A stretch of DNA of 64,000 nucleotides, taken from contig NZ_BSDC01000001.1 in assembly GCF_030268045.1 (NCBI RefSeq), forward strand, positions 1,364,001 through 1,428,000, written 5' to 3'. This DNA is from Geothrix edaphica. Lineage in GTDB: Bacteria > Acidobacteriota > Holophagae > Holophagales > Holophagaceae. Below, in pieces: positions 42,882-51,266 of the stretch. A model generated the notes under the pieces. The model did not search any database and was not told the DNA's origin. It saw only the letters and a list, made by a program, of their open reading frames with translations. Each line of letters begins with the position of its first letter. Within the stretch, counting starts at the first letter, position 1. Position numbers and translations under genes: made by a program.

Positions 42882-43718
42882 TCACAGCACGGGTCGTTGG
42901 ATCACTTCCCGGAGAGCGGCTTCCCACTCGGGCATGAGGTCGGGACCAAGGCTGCGGCGGTGGGCGCCATCCAGGACGGAATAGGCCGGGCGCTGGGCGG
43001 GAGTGGGGTAGTCGGCGGTGGTGCAGGGGTGGAGGTCGGCGGCAATGCCACGGCCCTTGAAAATGGCCTGGGCAAAGCCGTGCCAGGTGGTCTCGCCGGC
43101 GCAGGTGGTATTCACGAGACCCTGCCAGCCCTGCTCGGCGGCCACCTTGAGCTGGCGAGCCAGGGCCCGGCAGGTGGTGGGGGCGCCCCGCTGGTCGTCC
43201 ACCACACGCAGAACCCGGCCCTGGGCGGCGGCGTTCAGCATGGTGTTCAGGAAGTTCTTGCCCCAGGCGTCGTAGAGCCAGCTGGTGCGGGCGATGAGGT
43301 GCCGGGAGCAGCGGGCGGCCTGGCGCTCGCCCTCCAGCTTGGTGCGGCCGTACACCGACACCGGGTTCGTGGGGTCGTCCTCCCGGTAGGGGCGCGTGCC
43401 CGTGCCGTCGAAGACGTAGTCCGTGCTGATCTGGATCAGCATGGCCTTCTGGGCCTCGCAGGCCTCCGCCAGCCAGCCCACGGCGGTGGCATTGATCTCC
43501 TGGGCCAGCTCCGGCTCGGACTCGCAGCGGTCCACCTGGGTGAAGGCGCCGCAGTTGATCACCACCTCCGGGCGAACGCTGGACACCACCGAATGGATGG
43601 CAGACTGCTGGCTGAGATCGAGGATGGCTTCCTCAGGCAGTACCAAGTCATGGTCCGACCAGACCTGCCGGATGGCGTGGGCCAGCTGGCCCGAGGCGCC
43701 GGTGACGAGGACGCGCAT
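42882..43718 (-). CDS. rfbD: dTDP-4-dehydrorhamnose reductase
   Basis: A 278-aa reductase, the last step to dTDP-L-rhamnose. V-T-G-A-S-G-Q-L-A near the start, S-T-D-Y-V-F-D-G, Y123-G-R-T-K127-L-E-G-E and the R-T-S-W-L-Y motif are conserved. The start overlaps the rfbC stop by one base (TGATG). A 62-bp gap separates it from rfbB. Confidence 0.95.
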   Translation of the reverse strand: MRVLVTGASGQLAHAIRQVWSDHDLVLPEEAILDLSQQSAIHSVVSSVRPEVVINCGAFTQVDRCESEPELAQEINATAVGWLAEACEAQKAMLIQISTDYVFDGTGTRPYREDDPTNPVSVYGRTKLEGERQAARCSRHLIARTSWLYDAWGKNFLNTMLNAAAQGRVLRVVDDQRGAPTTCRALARQLKVAAEQGWQGLVNTTCAGETTWHGFAQAIFKGRGIAADLHPCTTADYPTPAQRPAYSVLDGAHRRSLGPDLMPEWEAALREVIQRPVL

Positions 43719-44218
43719 CAGGCGTGCACCCGACGCGCCAGTTCGTCCTTCACGAACGGGTTCTCGGGATCGTCCTCGTGGCGGATCTCGTCGATGGGTT
43801 CAGCCTTGCCCTGCCCCATGAACAGGCGGTCCGGGCAGTTGATGACGAAGCCGGGCTCGGCGCTGATGCAGCGGTAGCAGTGGACGACACCCTTGGGGAT
43901 GATGGCGGAGCCGGGGTTGTTCACGCCCATGGCCACTTCCATGCGGTTCCGGTAGGTGGGGCTGTCCGGGCGGTTGTCCCAGAGCGTGAGCTTGAAGTCG
44001 CCGGGACCCACCCAGCAAAAGAGGTCCGCCTGGTCCACGTGCTCGTGGGGGCCCCTCAGCACGCCAGGGTTCGTGACGCTCACGTAGGACATCTCGGGGC
44101 GGAACCAGGCGGGCAGCTCGTCGTGCCGGAAGATCTCCGCCAGCCAGCCGCGCTCATCCACGAACTTGCGGAAGGAGGTGATCACCACGCCCTCGATGGG
44201 GCCTTTCTGGAATGTCAT
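43718..44218 (-). CDS. rfbC: dTDP-4-dehydrorhamnose 3,5-epimerase family protein
   Basis: A 166-aa cupin-type epimerase. D-E-R-G-W-L-A-E-I-F, L-R-G-P-H-E-H (with the His of the active site, near 57), G-x-F-K-L-T-L-W-D-N-R and I-P-K-G-V-V-H are recognised. It is shorter and more divergent than E. coli RmlC, but operon position between rmlA and rmlD supports the role. The frame is open upstream; ATG 44218 gives the family start. Confidence 0.88.
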   Translation of the reverse strand: MTFQKGPIEGVVITSFRKFVDERGWLAEIFRHDELPAWFRPEMSYVSVTNPGVLRGPHEHVDQADLFCWVGPGDFKLTLWDNRPDSPTYRNRMEVAMGVNNPGSAIIPKGVVHCYRCISAEPGFVINCPDRLFMGQGKAEPIDEIRHEDDPENPFVKDELARRVHA

Positions 44219-44220
44219 GC

Positions 44221-44982
44221 CTAGCTCCTGCCGTTCGCCTGCGGGAAGGGCGTGGCCTCCCGGATGGCCAGCTCGTTGGCGTGGGCCAGGCTCGGGAAGG
44301 TGCCCGCGTCGGTCCACCAGCCCTGGAAGGTGCCGAAGCTCAGCTGGCCCTTGGCGATGTAGGCGTTGTTCACGTCCGTGATCTCCATCTCGCCGCGGCC
44401 CGAGGGCCTCACGGTGCGGATGATGTCGAACACGGTGGCATCGTAGAAGTAGATGCCGGTCACCGAGAGGTTGGACTTCGGCTGCTTGGGCTTCTCCTCG
44501 ATGCCCAGCACCTTGCCGTCTCTCACCTCGGCCACGCCGTAGCGCTGGGGGTCCTCCACGGGCTTCAGCAGGATGCGGGCCCCCTGCCCCTGCTTCTCGA
44601 AGGCTTCGGCCTCGGGCTTCAGGCTGTCCTGGAAGATGTTGTCGCCCAGGATCACGCAGATGGGCGAGCCGCCCGCGAAGTTCTCCGCCAGGCCCAGCGC
44701 CTGGGCAATGCCGCCCGCCTCGTCCTGCACCTTGTAGGTGAAGCGGCAGCCGAAGTCCTTGCCGGAGCCCATCAGCGCCACCACGTCGCCCATGTGCTCG
44801 GTGCCCGTGACGATGAGGATCTCCTCGATCCCGGCCTCCTGGAGCTTCCACAGCGGGTGCCAGATCATGGGGGCCATCCCCACCGGAAGCAGGTGCTTGT
44901 TGGTCACCTTGGTCAGCGGGAACAGCCTCGAACCCGTGCCCCCGGCAAGAACCACACCCTTCATCGCTGATCTTTTGTCCAC
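44221..44982 (-). CDS. rfbA: Glucose-1-phosphate thymidylyltransferase, short form
   Basis: A 253-aa nucleotidyltransferase. L-A-G-G-T-G-S-R-L-F-P-L-T is the pyrophosphorylase signature, G-D-N-I-F near 110 and E-K-P near 165 are conserved. It lacks the last ~40 residues of the classic 290-aa RmlA, as in the short-form enzymes. Start: GTG 44982 is placed 6 nt after GGAGG; ATG 44964 has no ribosome site. First gene of the minus-strand rml operon. Confidence 0.92.
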   Translation of the reverse strand: MDKRSAMKGVVLAGGTGSRLFPLTKVTNKHLLPVGMAPMIWHPLWKLQEAGIEEILIVTGTEHMGDVVALMGSGKDFGCRFTYKVQDEAGGIAQALGLAENFAGGSPICVILGDNIFQDSLKPEAEAFEKQGQGARILLKPVEDPQRYGVAEVRDGKVLGIEEKPKQPKSNLSVTGIYFYDATVFDIIRTVRPSGRGEMEITDVNNAYIAKGQLSFGTFQGWWTDAGTFPSLAHANELAIREATPFPQANGRS

Positions 44983-45011
44983 AGACACCCTCCGAGAAAC
45001 CAGCCTATTCT

Positions 45012-45061
45012 TGTTCTACCAAAGAAAATCATGGGAGGGTTTCGGGTTTATGGCTAGAACA
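45012..45061. promoter_or_regulatory. Inverted repeat in the divergent promoter region of the polysaccharide locus
   Basis: TGTTCTA (45012-45018) and TAGAACA (45055-45061) are exact inverted repeats 43 bp apart centre to centre, about four helical turns. They lie between rfbA and the divergent glycosyltransferase gene and could be a pair of half-sites. The region is AT-rich; no clear -35/-10 pair was chosen. Confidence 0.3.
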
Positions 45062-45087
45062 CCGCCGAAGATCGGCATGGAGCATCG

Positions 45088-46041
45088 ATGACAGGGGCTG
45101 ATCCAAGGATTGCCACCCCCGTTGTCGGAATCCTGGTGTTGAACTACCACCAGCCGGACTCCACCCTTGCTTGCATCCGAAGCCTCCTGACTCGTGAAGG
45201 GCCTGAGACCCGGATTCTGTGGATCGAGAATGATGCCCGATCATCAACAGGGTCTGTGGAAGAGCTCCTGGCGAGCCATGGGATTCCCTGCCGGAAGCTG
45301 ACGGCGGAAGACGATGCCCTCCCGGCTGCGGGCCAGATTGGCCTATTGGAGATTCCGGAGAATCTGGGTTACGCCGGCGGCAACAACATGGGGCTGGCCC
45401 TTCTGGTCCGCCACCAAGTACCTTTCGCCTGGGTGTTGAACAACGACACCCTCCTCCTCGAAGGGTCAAGCCGCGACCTGGTGGAGCAGGCCCGGGAGCA
45501 CCCCGAGGTGGGCCTTTGGGGCACCACCATATCCACCGGGAAACGCATGATCTTCGGTGGCCGGCTCGTGTTTCCCACGTTCCATACCGAGGTGCTGACC
45601 GACCCAATCCACCTCCGGGACCCCCTGACCTTCCTCAACGGCTGTTCCGTGTTCATGCATGTTGTAGAGGCCATGGCGGTGGGGGGCATCCCTCCCCACT
45701 ACTTCCTGTATTACGAGGACGTAGCGTTCTCACTGCTTATGCGACGAAAGGGTAGGGCACTCGCCTCCCTTCCGGGTGTGGTGGTGGCGCACGAGGAGTC
45801 GCTTTCGTCTGGCCTTCGCAGCGCGGTGGTCGAGTACTACAATCGGCGGAACCGTTGGTTCTTCATCCAGGAGTTCTTCCCCGAGCACCTGCACTCGAAC
45901 CAGCGGCGGCTCGCCTACCAGATCCAGAAATACCTCTTCCGCTTCCGGTTCCGGCGGGCCTGGCTGGAATGGCTCGCCTACCGGGACTTCAAGGCCCAAT
46001 CGCATGGCCGGTCCCTCCGCGACCTCCAAGGCCCCGTCTGA
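45088..46041 (+). CDS. Glycosyltransferase family 2 (rhamnosyltransferase-like)
   Basis: A 317-aa GT-A enzyme: V-G-I-L-V-L-N-Y-H-Q-P-D-S-T at the start, N-L-G-Y-A-G-G-N-N-M-G-L near 95, the L-N-N-D-T metal site near 118, L-N-G-C-S-V-F near 180 and Y-Y-E-D-V-A-F near 212. This pattern is that of WbbL-type rhamnosyltransferases, consistent with the divergent dTDP-rhamnose genes. GGAG lies 5 nt upstream of the ATG. Confidence 0.87.
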   Translation: MTGADPRIATPVVGILVLNYHQPDSTLACIRSLLTREGPETRILWIENDARSSTGSVEELLASHGIPCRKLTAEDDALPAAGQIGLLEIPENLGYAGGNNMGLALLVRHQVPFAWVLNNDTLLLEGSSRDLVEQAREHPEVGLWGTTISTGKRMIFGGRLVFPTFHTEVLTDPIHLRDPLTFLNGCSVFMHVVEAMAVGGIPPHYFLYYEDVAFSLLMRRKGRALASLPGVVVAHEESLSSGLRSAVVEYYNRRNRWFFIQEFFPEHLHSNQRRLAYQIQKYLFRFRFRRAWLEWLAYRDFKAQSHGRSLRDLQGPV

Positions 46042-46072
46042 CCTGGGACCCTCCAGCTTCAAAGGAATGGCG

Positions 46073-47356
46073 ATGTCCATGCGGTCCTGGCTGAAAACCT
46101 TCGAACGGACCCGACTCAGACCCTGGGCCCGGGGCTTGAAACGCCTGATGACGGGCCTCCATCCGACCCCTCCGGATCCTCGCCTCGACCAGTGGGCCAT
46201 CCGGCAGGTTTCCATTCCGGACTCGGGCCTGCCCCGGTTGGCCCTGCTCTCCATCCTCCCCCCCACTCCCAATGGGGTCGCCTCCTTTGCCGCCCGGTTT
46301 TTCGCCGACGAGCGCTGGCGGCTGGACGCCTATGCCCCTCTCCCCCTTGAACCGCTTGAATCCCTGTTCCACACAAAGGGATCCCCCCGCCAGCGCTTCT
46401 TCCCCATCCAGAGCTGGGGCCAGGTCCTGCCCCCGGATTCCTATCGGGCCGTGATCGTGGAAGCAGGCAACAGCCCCCACCATGTGCCCACCCTCGGCGC
46501 CGCCTCCCAGTTCCAGGGGGGGCGCGTCTGGCTGAACCTCCATGAAGCCCAGGCCATCCGTTTCTGGAACGGGTGGTTCGACGAGGACGCCCAGGCCGTG
46601 ATGGCCTTCTACCGCCAGCATTACCCCGGGTGCCCCTTGTCTATGAATGATCTGTTCGGGGAGCCGGGTCCTCAGACGCCCCGGGGCATCCGGCCCCTCG
46701 CGCTCCTGTGCGGCGCCGAGCGCATCCTGGTCCACAGCGACTACTGCGCCCAGAAGGTGCGGGAGGATCTTGGGGACCTGGACCTGCCGATCGAAGTCCT
46801 GTTCCATCCCCTGCCCCCACCCAGCGGCGCCCACCCCGAACCGGAGGAAAGCCCCCTGAGGGTGGGACATTTCGGCGGCCTCAGTGAGGGAAAAAGTATC
46901 GCCACACTCCTGGCGGCCATGGACCAGCTCGCCGCATCCCAGGACGTGCGGCTGATTCTGGCGGGCTACGGCGCGGGGCGGTATGCCAAACGTCATCGGC
47001 TTCAAGCCCAACGCCCCTGGGTGGAGGTTCACGATGCGCCCCCCGATGATCAGCTGGAGGCCCTCATGGCCTCGGTCCATGTGGCGGTGCAGCTCCGTCC
47101 CACGAACCATGGGGAATCCTCCGGCGTGGTGAGCCAGCTGCTGGGCATGGCGCGACCCCTCGTGCTGTCGGACATCGGGAGCTTCCCGGAACTGGGCCCG
47201 GTGGCCGCCTATGTCCCGTCGGATGTCGCCCCAGGCGCCCTGTCGCAGGCGATCCTGCAGGCTCGCGACCTGCCGAAGGCCCCCTCGGCTTCCTTGCGAG
47301 AGCGGCAGAGCCCTAGCGCGTTCCGGGATCGGTTGATGAACCTGCTCCAGCGGTGA
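46073..47356 (+). CDS. Glycosyltransferase family 4 (GT-B)
   Basis: A 427-aa GT-B glycosyltransferase. The C-terminal domain has V-G-H-F-G-G-L-S-E-G-K-S near 265, L-I-L-A-G-Y-G near 302 and the E-x7-E-like N-H-G-E-S-S-G-V-V-S-Q near 345. Of several in-frame ATGs I take 46073, six bases after AAAGGA. Its last 44 bp overlap the end of the convergent GT9 gene. Donor and acceptor unknown. Confidence 0.8.
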   Translation: MSMRSWLKTFERTRLRPWARGLKRLMTGLHPTPPDPRLDQWAIRQVSIPDSGLPRLALLSILPPTPNGVASFAARFFADERWRLDAYAPLPLEPLESLFHTKGSPRQRFFPIQSWGQVLPPDSYRAVIVEAGNSPHHVPTLGAASQFQGGRVWLNLHEAQAIRFWNGWFDEDAQAVMAFYRQHYPGCPLSMNDLFGEPGPQTPRGIRPLALLCGAERILVHSDYCAQKVREDLGDLDLPIEVLFHPLPPPSGAHPEPEESPLRVGHFGGLSEGKSIATLLAAMDQLAASQDVRLILAGYGAGRYAKRHRLQAQRPWVEVHDAPPDDQLEALMASVHVAVQLRPTNHGESSGVVSQLLGMARPLVLSDIGSFPELGPVAAYVPSDVAPGALSQAILQARDLPKAPSASLRERQSPSAFRDRLMNLLQR

Positions 47357-48353
47357 ACCCGCGCCACGCGCCCCGGATCACCTCCAGTATCGGCTCCGTT
47401 TCGAGTTCCTGCATGCAGGCGTGGGTCTGGATCCGGCAGTCGAACCGCATACAGCCCAGGCAATCCAGCCCAGCCTTCTGAAAGATCCGCACCTGCGGCC
47501 CCTGGGGAGCCGTGACGCCAGGCAGGGTGGGGCCGAAGGCCACCAGGGTGCAGGTTCCGCTCGCCGCGGCTAGGTGCGACAGGGAGGAGTCATTCCCTAC
47601 CACGGCCAGGGCATCCGCCATTAGGGCGGCGCTGGCGCTGAGGAGCGTCCTTCCGCAGGCCACCTTCGCTTGGGGGCGCAGGGCCAGAATCTCCCGCCCC
47701 TGGGCCAGGTCCTCTTCCTGGGGGCCACCGAGCACCAGGGCCGGGATTCCGTCCTGCTCCAGCGCATCCAGGAGCCGCACCAACACCGGCGTTCCGAGGC
47801 GCTTGTTCCAGTACTTGGCGCCGAGCGCCAGCACCACGTACGGAGCAGGCACGTCCAATTCCTTCCGCACGGCGGCGGCCTGATCGAAGGCCTCTCGCCG
47901 CGGCCGGAACAGGTCCGGCGCTCCCTGGGAAAGGCCCGGAAAGGCCTTGCTGAGCAGGTGACCGTACCGCTGGATCTGGTGGCCATCGAGCCCCTTGAAG
48001 CGGAGGCTAGTCGTGGCCAGGATCCGGCCGCCCCCCTCGCTCCACCCCACCCGGAGGGGCGTCCGGGCGAGGAAGGCGACCACCAGGGCCCGGGAGCTGC
48101 GGGGCAGGTTGATCACTCCCTGGGCGCGGGAGGCCCGAAGCAGCCTGGCCATGTCCCAGGCCCTTGGTGGCCCCTGATCGGGCACGCAGGCCGCGAAGGC
48201 ACCACTGCCTTCAAAGAGCTCCATGACATTCCCCGGGCCCCAGGCCACGAGGGGCAGGCCCAGGTTCCGGAGGGGCGCCAGGGCCTGGTGGATCATCACC
48301 GCGTCGCCGATGAACCTCGGCATCCGTACCCAATGGGCGCCTTCGGGAATCAC
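47313..48353 (-). CDS. Glycosyltransferase family 9 (heptosyltransferase-like)
   Basis: A 346-aa GT-B enzyme of the ADP-heptose:LPS heptosyltransferase family. R-M-P-R-F-I-G-D-A-V-M near the start, N-L-P-R-S-S-R-A near 80, L-G-A-K-Y-W-N-K-R in the middle, V-G-N-D-S-S-L-S-H-L-A-A-A near 255 and the C-L-G-C-M-R-F-D-C cysteine cluster near 305 are typical. It would add heptose to the LPS core or a related sugar. GTG start overlaps the upstream GT9 stop (GTGA). Confidence 0.86.
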   Translation of the reverse strand: MIPEGAHWVRMPRFIGDAVMIHQALAPLRNLGLPLVAWGPGNVMELFEGSGAFAACVPDQGPPRAWDMARLLRASRAQGVINLPRSSRALVVAFLARTPLRVGWSEGGGRILATTSLRFKGLDGHQIQRYGHLLSKAFPGLSQGAPDLFRPRREAFDQAAAVRKELDVPAPYVVLALGAKYWNKRLGTPVLVRLLDALEQDGIPALVLGGPQEEDLAQGREILALRPQAKVACGRTLLSASAALMADALAVVGNDSSLSHLAAASGTCTLVAFGPTLPGVTAPQGPQVRIFQKAGLDCLGCMRFDCRIQTHACMQELETEPILEVIRGAWRGFTAGAGSSTDPGTR

Positions 48354-49462
48354 GATCGGGCCTCTGCCATGAGGGCCTTGAGCAGACCCACCACACGCAC
48401 GGGATGCACCCGATGCGCGACGGAACCGTGGGTTTCGAAGCCCTCGCTCTCGCCCGGATAGGAATCCACCGCCGAGCCCCGGATCGCCACCGCCATGGGA
48501 CCGACCGGCGCGATCAGGGGTTCCGGCGAATGGCCCATCAGAGTGATGGTGGGCCGGCCCGTGGCCGCGGCCGTGTGGGCCAGGCCGGTATCAATGGCCA
48601 CAGTGCCCGCTGCCGCTTCCTGGATGGCACAGGCTTCGGGAAGGCTCGTCTTCCCCGTGAGGTCCAGGGAGCCCGGCGCCAGGGCCGCGATCTCCTTGCC
48701 CAGGGCCACCTCGTCGGGGCCGCCCAGCCAGACACAGCGGAAACCCTCCGCCGACAGCAGGCGCGCCAGTTCCGGCCAGGTTCCCATCTCCGGGAACCAG
48801 CGCTTGACGTGGCCGCGGGTCCCGAAGGCCAGCGTGACGTAGGGTTCTCCGGTCCAGCCCGCCGCCCGCAGGAGCTCGGGACCCTGCGCCCCACCCAGGT
48901 TGTGCCGTCCGAGCCGGACCCACTGGAGGTGGTGCTGGCCCGTGAGCAGCTCCAGCAGCGGCTCGTAGCGCTGGGCCAGGTGGACGGGCAGATCCCGGTA
49001 CTTGAAAGGGTGTGTGTAGAGCAGGCTCAGGCGGTTGTCGGAGATGCCGCCCCGGATGGGGACCCTGGCCATCCAGGCAGCCAGGGCCAGCCGGATGCTC
49101 TGGCTCAGGTTGATGACACAGACCGGGGGCGCCTTTCGCCACCGCCGCAGCAGGTGCCAGGGGTCGGGCTTGCCCTGCCCGCCGCTCTCGATGACGGATT
49201 CCGCGATGAACTCCGGCGCCGCTTCGGAAAAGAGCGCCGCGCCGATGGCATGGCCCACGGCCACCCAACGCAGGGTCACGCCCAGGGCGGCGGCCTCGGC
49301 GTTCCACGCCGCCTGGAGCGATCCGAAGAAGGGAAGCGCGAAGACCACATCGCCCAGCTGCCGGGGCCACCGGATCCACACCTCATGAGGCCCCGCGTGT
49401 CCGGCCGCCACGCGCCGGCCGAGCTCTTCCCGTAGAATGTCCGTTCCTCTGCGAGCCAACAT
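48350..49462 (-). CDS. Glycosyltransferase family 9 (heptosyltransferase-like)
   Basis: A 370-aa homologue of the next gene. W-I-R-W-P-R-Q-L-G-D-V-V-F-A-L-P is the family start (about residue 32), F-G-T-R-G-H-V-K-R-W-F-P near 195, and A-I-D-T-G-L-A-H-T-A-A near 300. ATG 49462 is the first good start (AGAGG upstream), but the family begins about 30 residues later, so a shorter start is possible. Its ATG shares the CATG with the divergent cyclophilin gene. Together the two GT9 genes suggest core-oligosaccharide assembly. Confidence 0.85.
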   Translation of the reverse strand: MLARRGTDILREELGRRVAAGHAGPHEVWIRWPRQLGDVVFALPFFGSLQAAWNAEAAALGVTLRWVAVGHAIGAALFSEAAPEFIAESVIESGGQGKPDPWHLLRRWRKAPPVCVINLSQSIRLALAAWMARVPIRGGISDNRLSLLYTHPFKYRDLPVHLAQRYEPLLELLTGQHHLQWVRLGRHNLGGAQGPELLRAAGWTGEPYVTLAFGTRGHVKRWFPEMGTWPELARLLSAEGFRCVWLGGPDEVALGKEIAALAPGSLDLTGKTSLPEACAIQEAAAGTVAIDTGLAHTAAATGRPTITLMGHSPEPLIAPVGPMAVAIRGSAVDSYPGESEGFETHGSVAHRVHPVRVVGLLKALMAEARS

Positions 49463-51266
49463 GAACCTCTTGCCCCCATCTTTCCAGAAATGGCTGTTCT
49501 GTGCGCTGGCGGCGGCCTCCGCCTCCGCCCAGGCCCCCCAGTTCACCATGCGCGAGGCCATTCAGGCAGAGTGGTTGCGGCAACCAGTGACCTTCACCGA
49601 GGCCCAGAAGGCCGCTCTGACTGCGGCGGATCGGGCCCGCCTGGAACGGACGCTCCTGCGCAACGGTGCCCCGGGCACCCCCGCCCTCCTTCCGCCCGAG
49701 CTGGACAAGCCCACCGTCGAGGCCTGGGAGGGCAAAGCCAGGAACGCCCGCACGCCCCAGGCGCGGTTCACGGCCCTGTTCTTCCTGAACCGGCTCAAGC
49801 ATCCCAGGGCCCTCATGGCCCTTGAGGGGCTGACCCCCGCCGATGCGGCCACCTGGCCGAAGCACCTGCATCTGGAAGCCTCCCTCGCCATAGCGCGCTT
49901 GAATGGCGCCGAGGTCGCGCCCGCCCTCCAGGCCTTCCTCGACGCCCTCCAGAAGGCCGGCAAGGTGGATCCCGTCCGTGCTCAGGCGGCCCGTCTCCGG
50001 CTGGTGATGGCCGGGAAGGAGAAGGAGCTGCTGCCGACGGTGCCCACGACGCCGGGCAGCGTGCTGGCGTTGATGGATGCATGGAACCGGGGGCCCTGGG
50101 AGCCACGGAAGGCGATCCATCTCGAGTGCCTTCGTGCCTGGGGCCGGATGACTCTGCAGTACCCCTGGCAGATGGCCGCTGTGCAGGTCCCGGAGAGATC
50201 GGCCCAGAAGGATGCGGCCCGGCAGCAGCTCCTGCTGGCCGAGGGCTGCCGGCTCCTGGACGGCCTGGGCGCGGGTCTCTCCCCGGAGGAGGAGGAGATC
50301 CTTTTCCTGGCGGCAGGCCGCGGACCGCTGCTGCAACGCGAGGCGGCCCTCCGCGCCATGGAACAGGTCCTTCCGGCCGGGAGCATGGCCGGTAACATCT
50401 TCCCCCTGAACCCGCGGAACGAACCCAGCGGGTTGAAGGTCTATCGGAAGGTGAATCCGGAGCAGGCCGACCGGATGCGGCCGTGGATGCTGGCTGGCGA
50501 GGACCCCATCGCCCGGGCGGCCGCCATCGAGGATCTCTCCTCGGCCCCCCCGGATCTTGAGGCGCTCACCCGGCGCGTCTGGAGCGACACGCAGTTCGAA
50601 ACCCAGCAGGCCCTGATCCAGAGCTACAGCCGCTGGAAGATGGCGCCGGAGGATCAGAAGGCCCAGCTCCTTCCCTGGCTGCAGCATCCCAACTGGACCT
50701 GCCGGTGGGAGGCACACCAGGCGCTGCGGAAGCTGGATCCCGCCGCACCCTGGCCCACCGCGCCCGTCCCCACGAAGACCGACGAAGCCATCCTGAAGGA
50801 AGCCGCCCGCCTGGCCGAGCGCGGCAAGCCCGTTCGCCTGCGCATCACCTTCAGCGGAATGCGCGCCATTACGCTGAAACTGGATCCCACCGTCGCCCCC
50901 ATGAACATCGCCAACCTGGTGCTGCTGGCCAGGAAAGGCTACTTCGACGGCCGCCTGGTGCCCCGGGTGGTGCCGGACTTCGTGGTGCAGATGGGCTCCC
51001 CCTTCGACTCCATGGAGGGAGGACCCGGCTACACCGTGCGCTGCGAGAACAGCCTCGACTGGTACGGCCCCGGCAGCGTGGGCATGGCGCTCTCCGGCAA
51101 GGACACCGGCGGCAGCCAGTTCTTCATCACCACCAACGCTACGCCCCACCTCACGGGCCGATACACCCGCATGGGCGAAGTGGAGGACCTGGATCGGGCC
51201 ATGAAGATCCTCGACGACCTCGAACTGGGCGCAGAGATCGTGTCCGTCCGGGTGCTGGAGCCGTGA
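49461..51266 (+). CDS. Secreted peptidyl-prolyl isomerase (cyclophilin) with HEAT-like N-terminus
   Basis: A 601-aa protein: signal peptide (about 1-24, cleaved after A-S-A-S-A-Q-A), a long helical region (about 30-450) with HEAT-like repeats, and a C-terminal cyclophilin domain (about 457-601). In the latter V-P-R-V-V-P-D-F-V-V-Q-M-G holds the catalytic Arg, and G-S-Q-F-F-I-T-T-N-A-T-P-H-L is the second landmark. It probably helps fold exported proteins. Overlaps the following Wzi-like gene as GTGA; that coupling suggests a role in making the barrel or its ligand. Confidence 0.85.
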   Translation: MNLLPPSFQKWLFCALAAASASAQAPQFTMREAIQAEWLRQPVTFTEAQKAALTAADRARLERTLLRNGAPGTPALLPPELDKPTVEAWEGKARNARTPQARFTALFFLNRLKHPRALMALEGLTPADAATWPKHLHLEASLAIARLNGAEVAPALQAFLDALQKAGKVDPVRAQAARLRLVMAGKEKELLPTVPTTPGSVLALMDAWNRGPWEPRKAIHLECLRAWGRMTLQYPWQMAAVQVPERSAQKDAARQQLLLAEGCRLLDGLGAGLSPEEEEILFLAAGRGPLLQREAALRAMEQVLPAGSMAGNIFPLNPRNEPSGLKVYRKVNPEQADRMRPWMLAGEDPIARAAAIEDLSSAPPDLEALTRRVWSDTQFETQQALIQSYSRWKMAPEDQKAQLLPWLQHPNWTCRWEAHQALRKLDPAAPWPTAPVPTKTDEAILKEAARLAERGKPVRLRITFSGMRAITLKLDPTVAPMNIANLVLLARKGYFDGRLVPRVVPDFVVQMGSPFDSMEGGPGYTVRCENSLDWYGPGSVGMALSGKDTGGSQFFITTNATPHLTGRYTRMGEVEDLDRAMKILDDLELGAEIVSVRVLEP

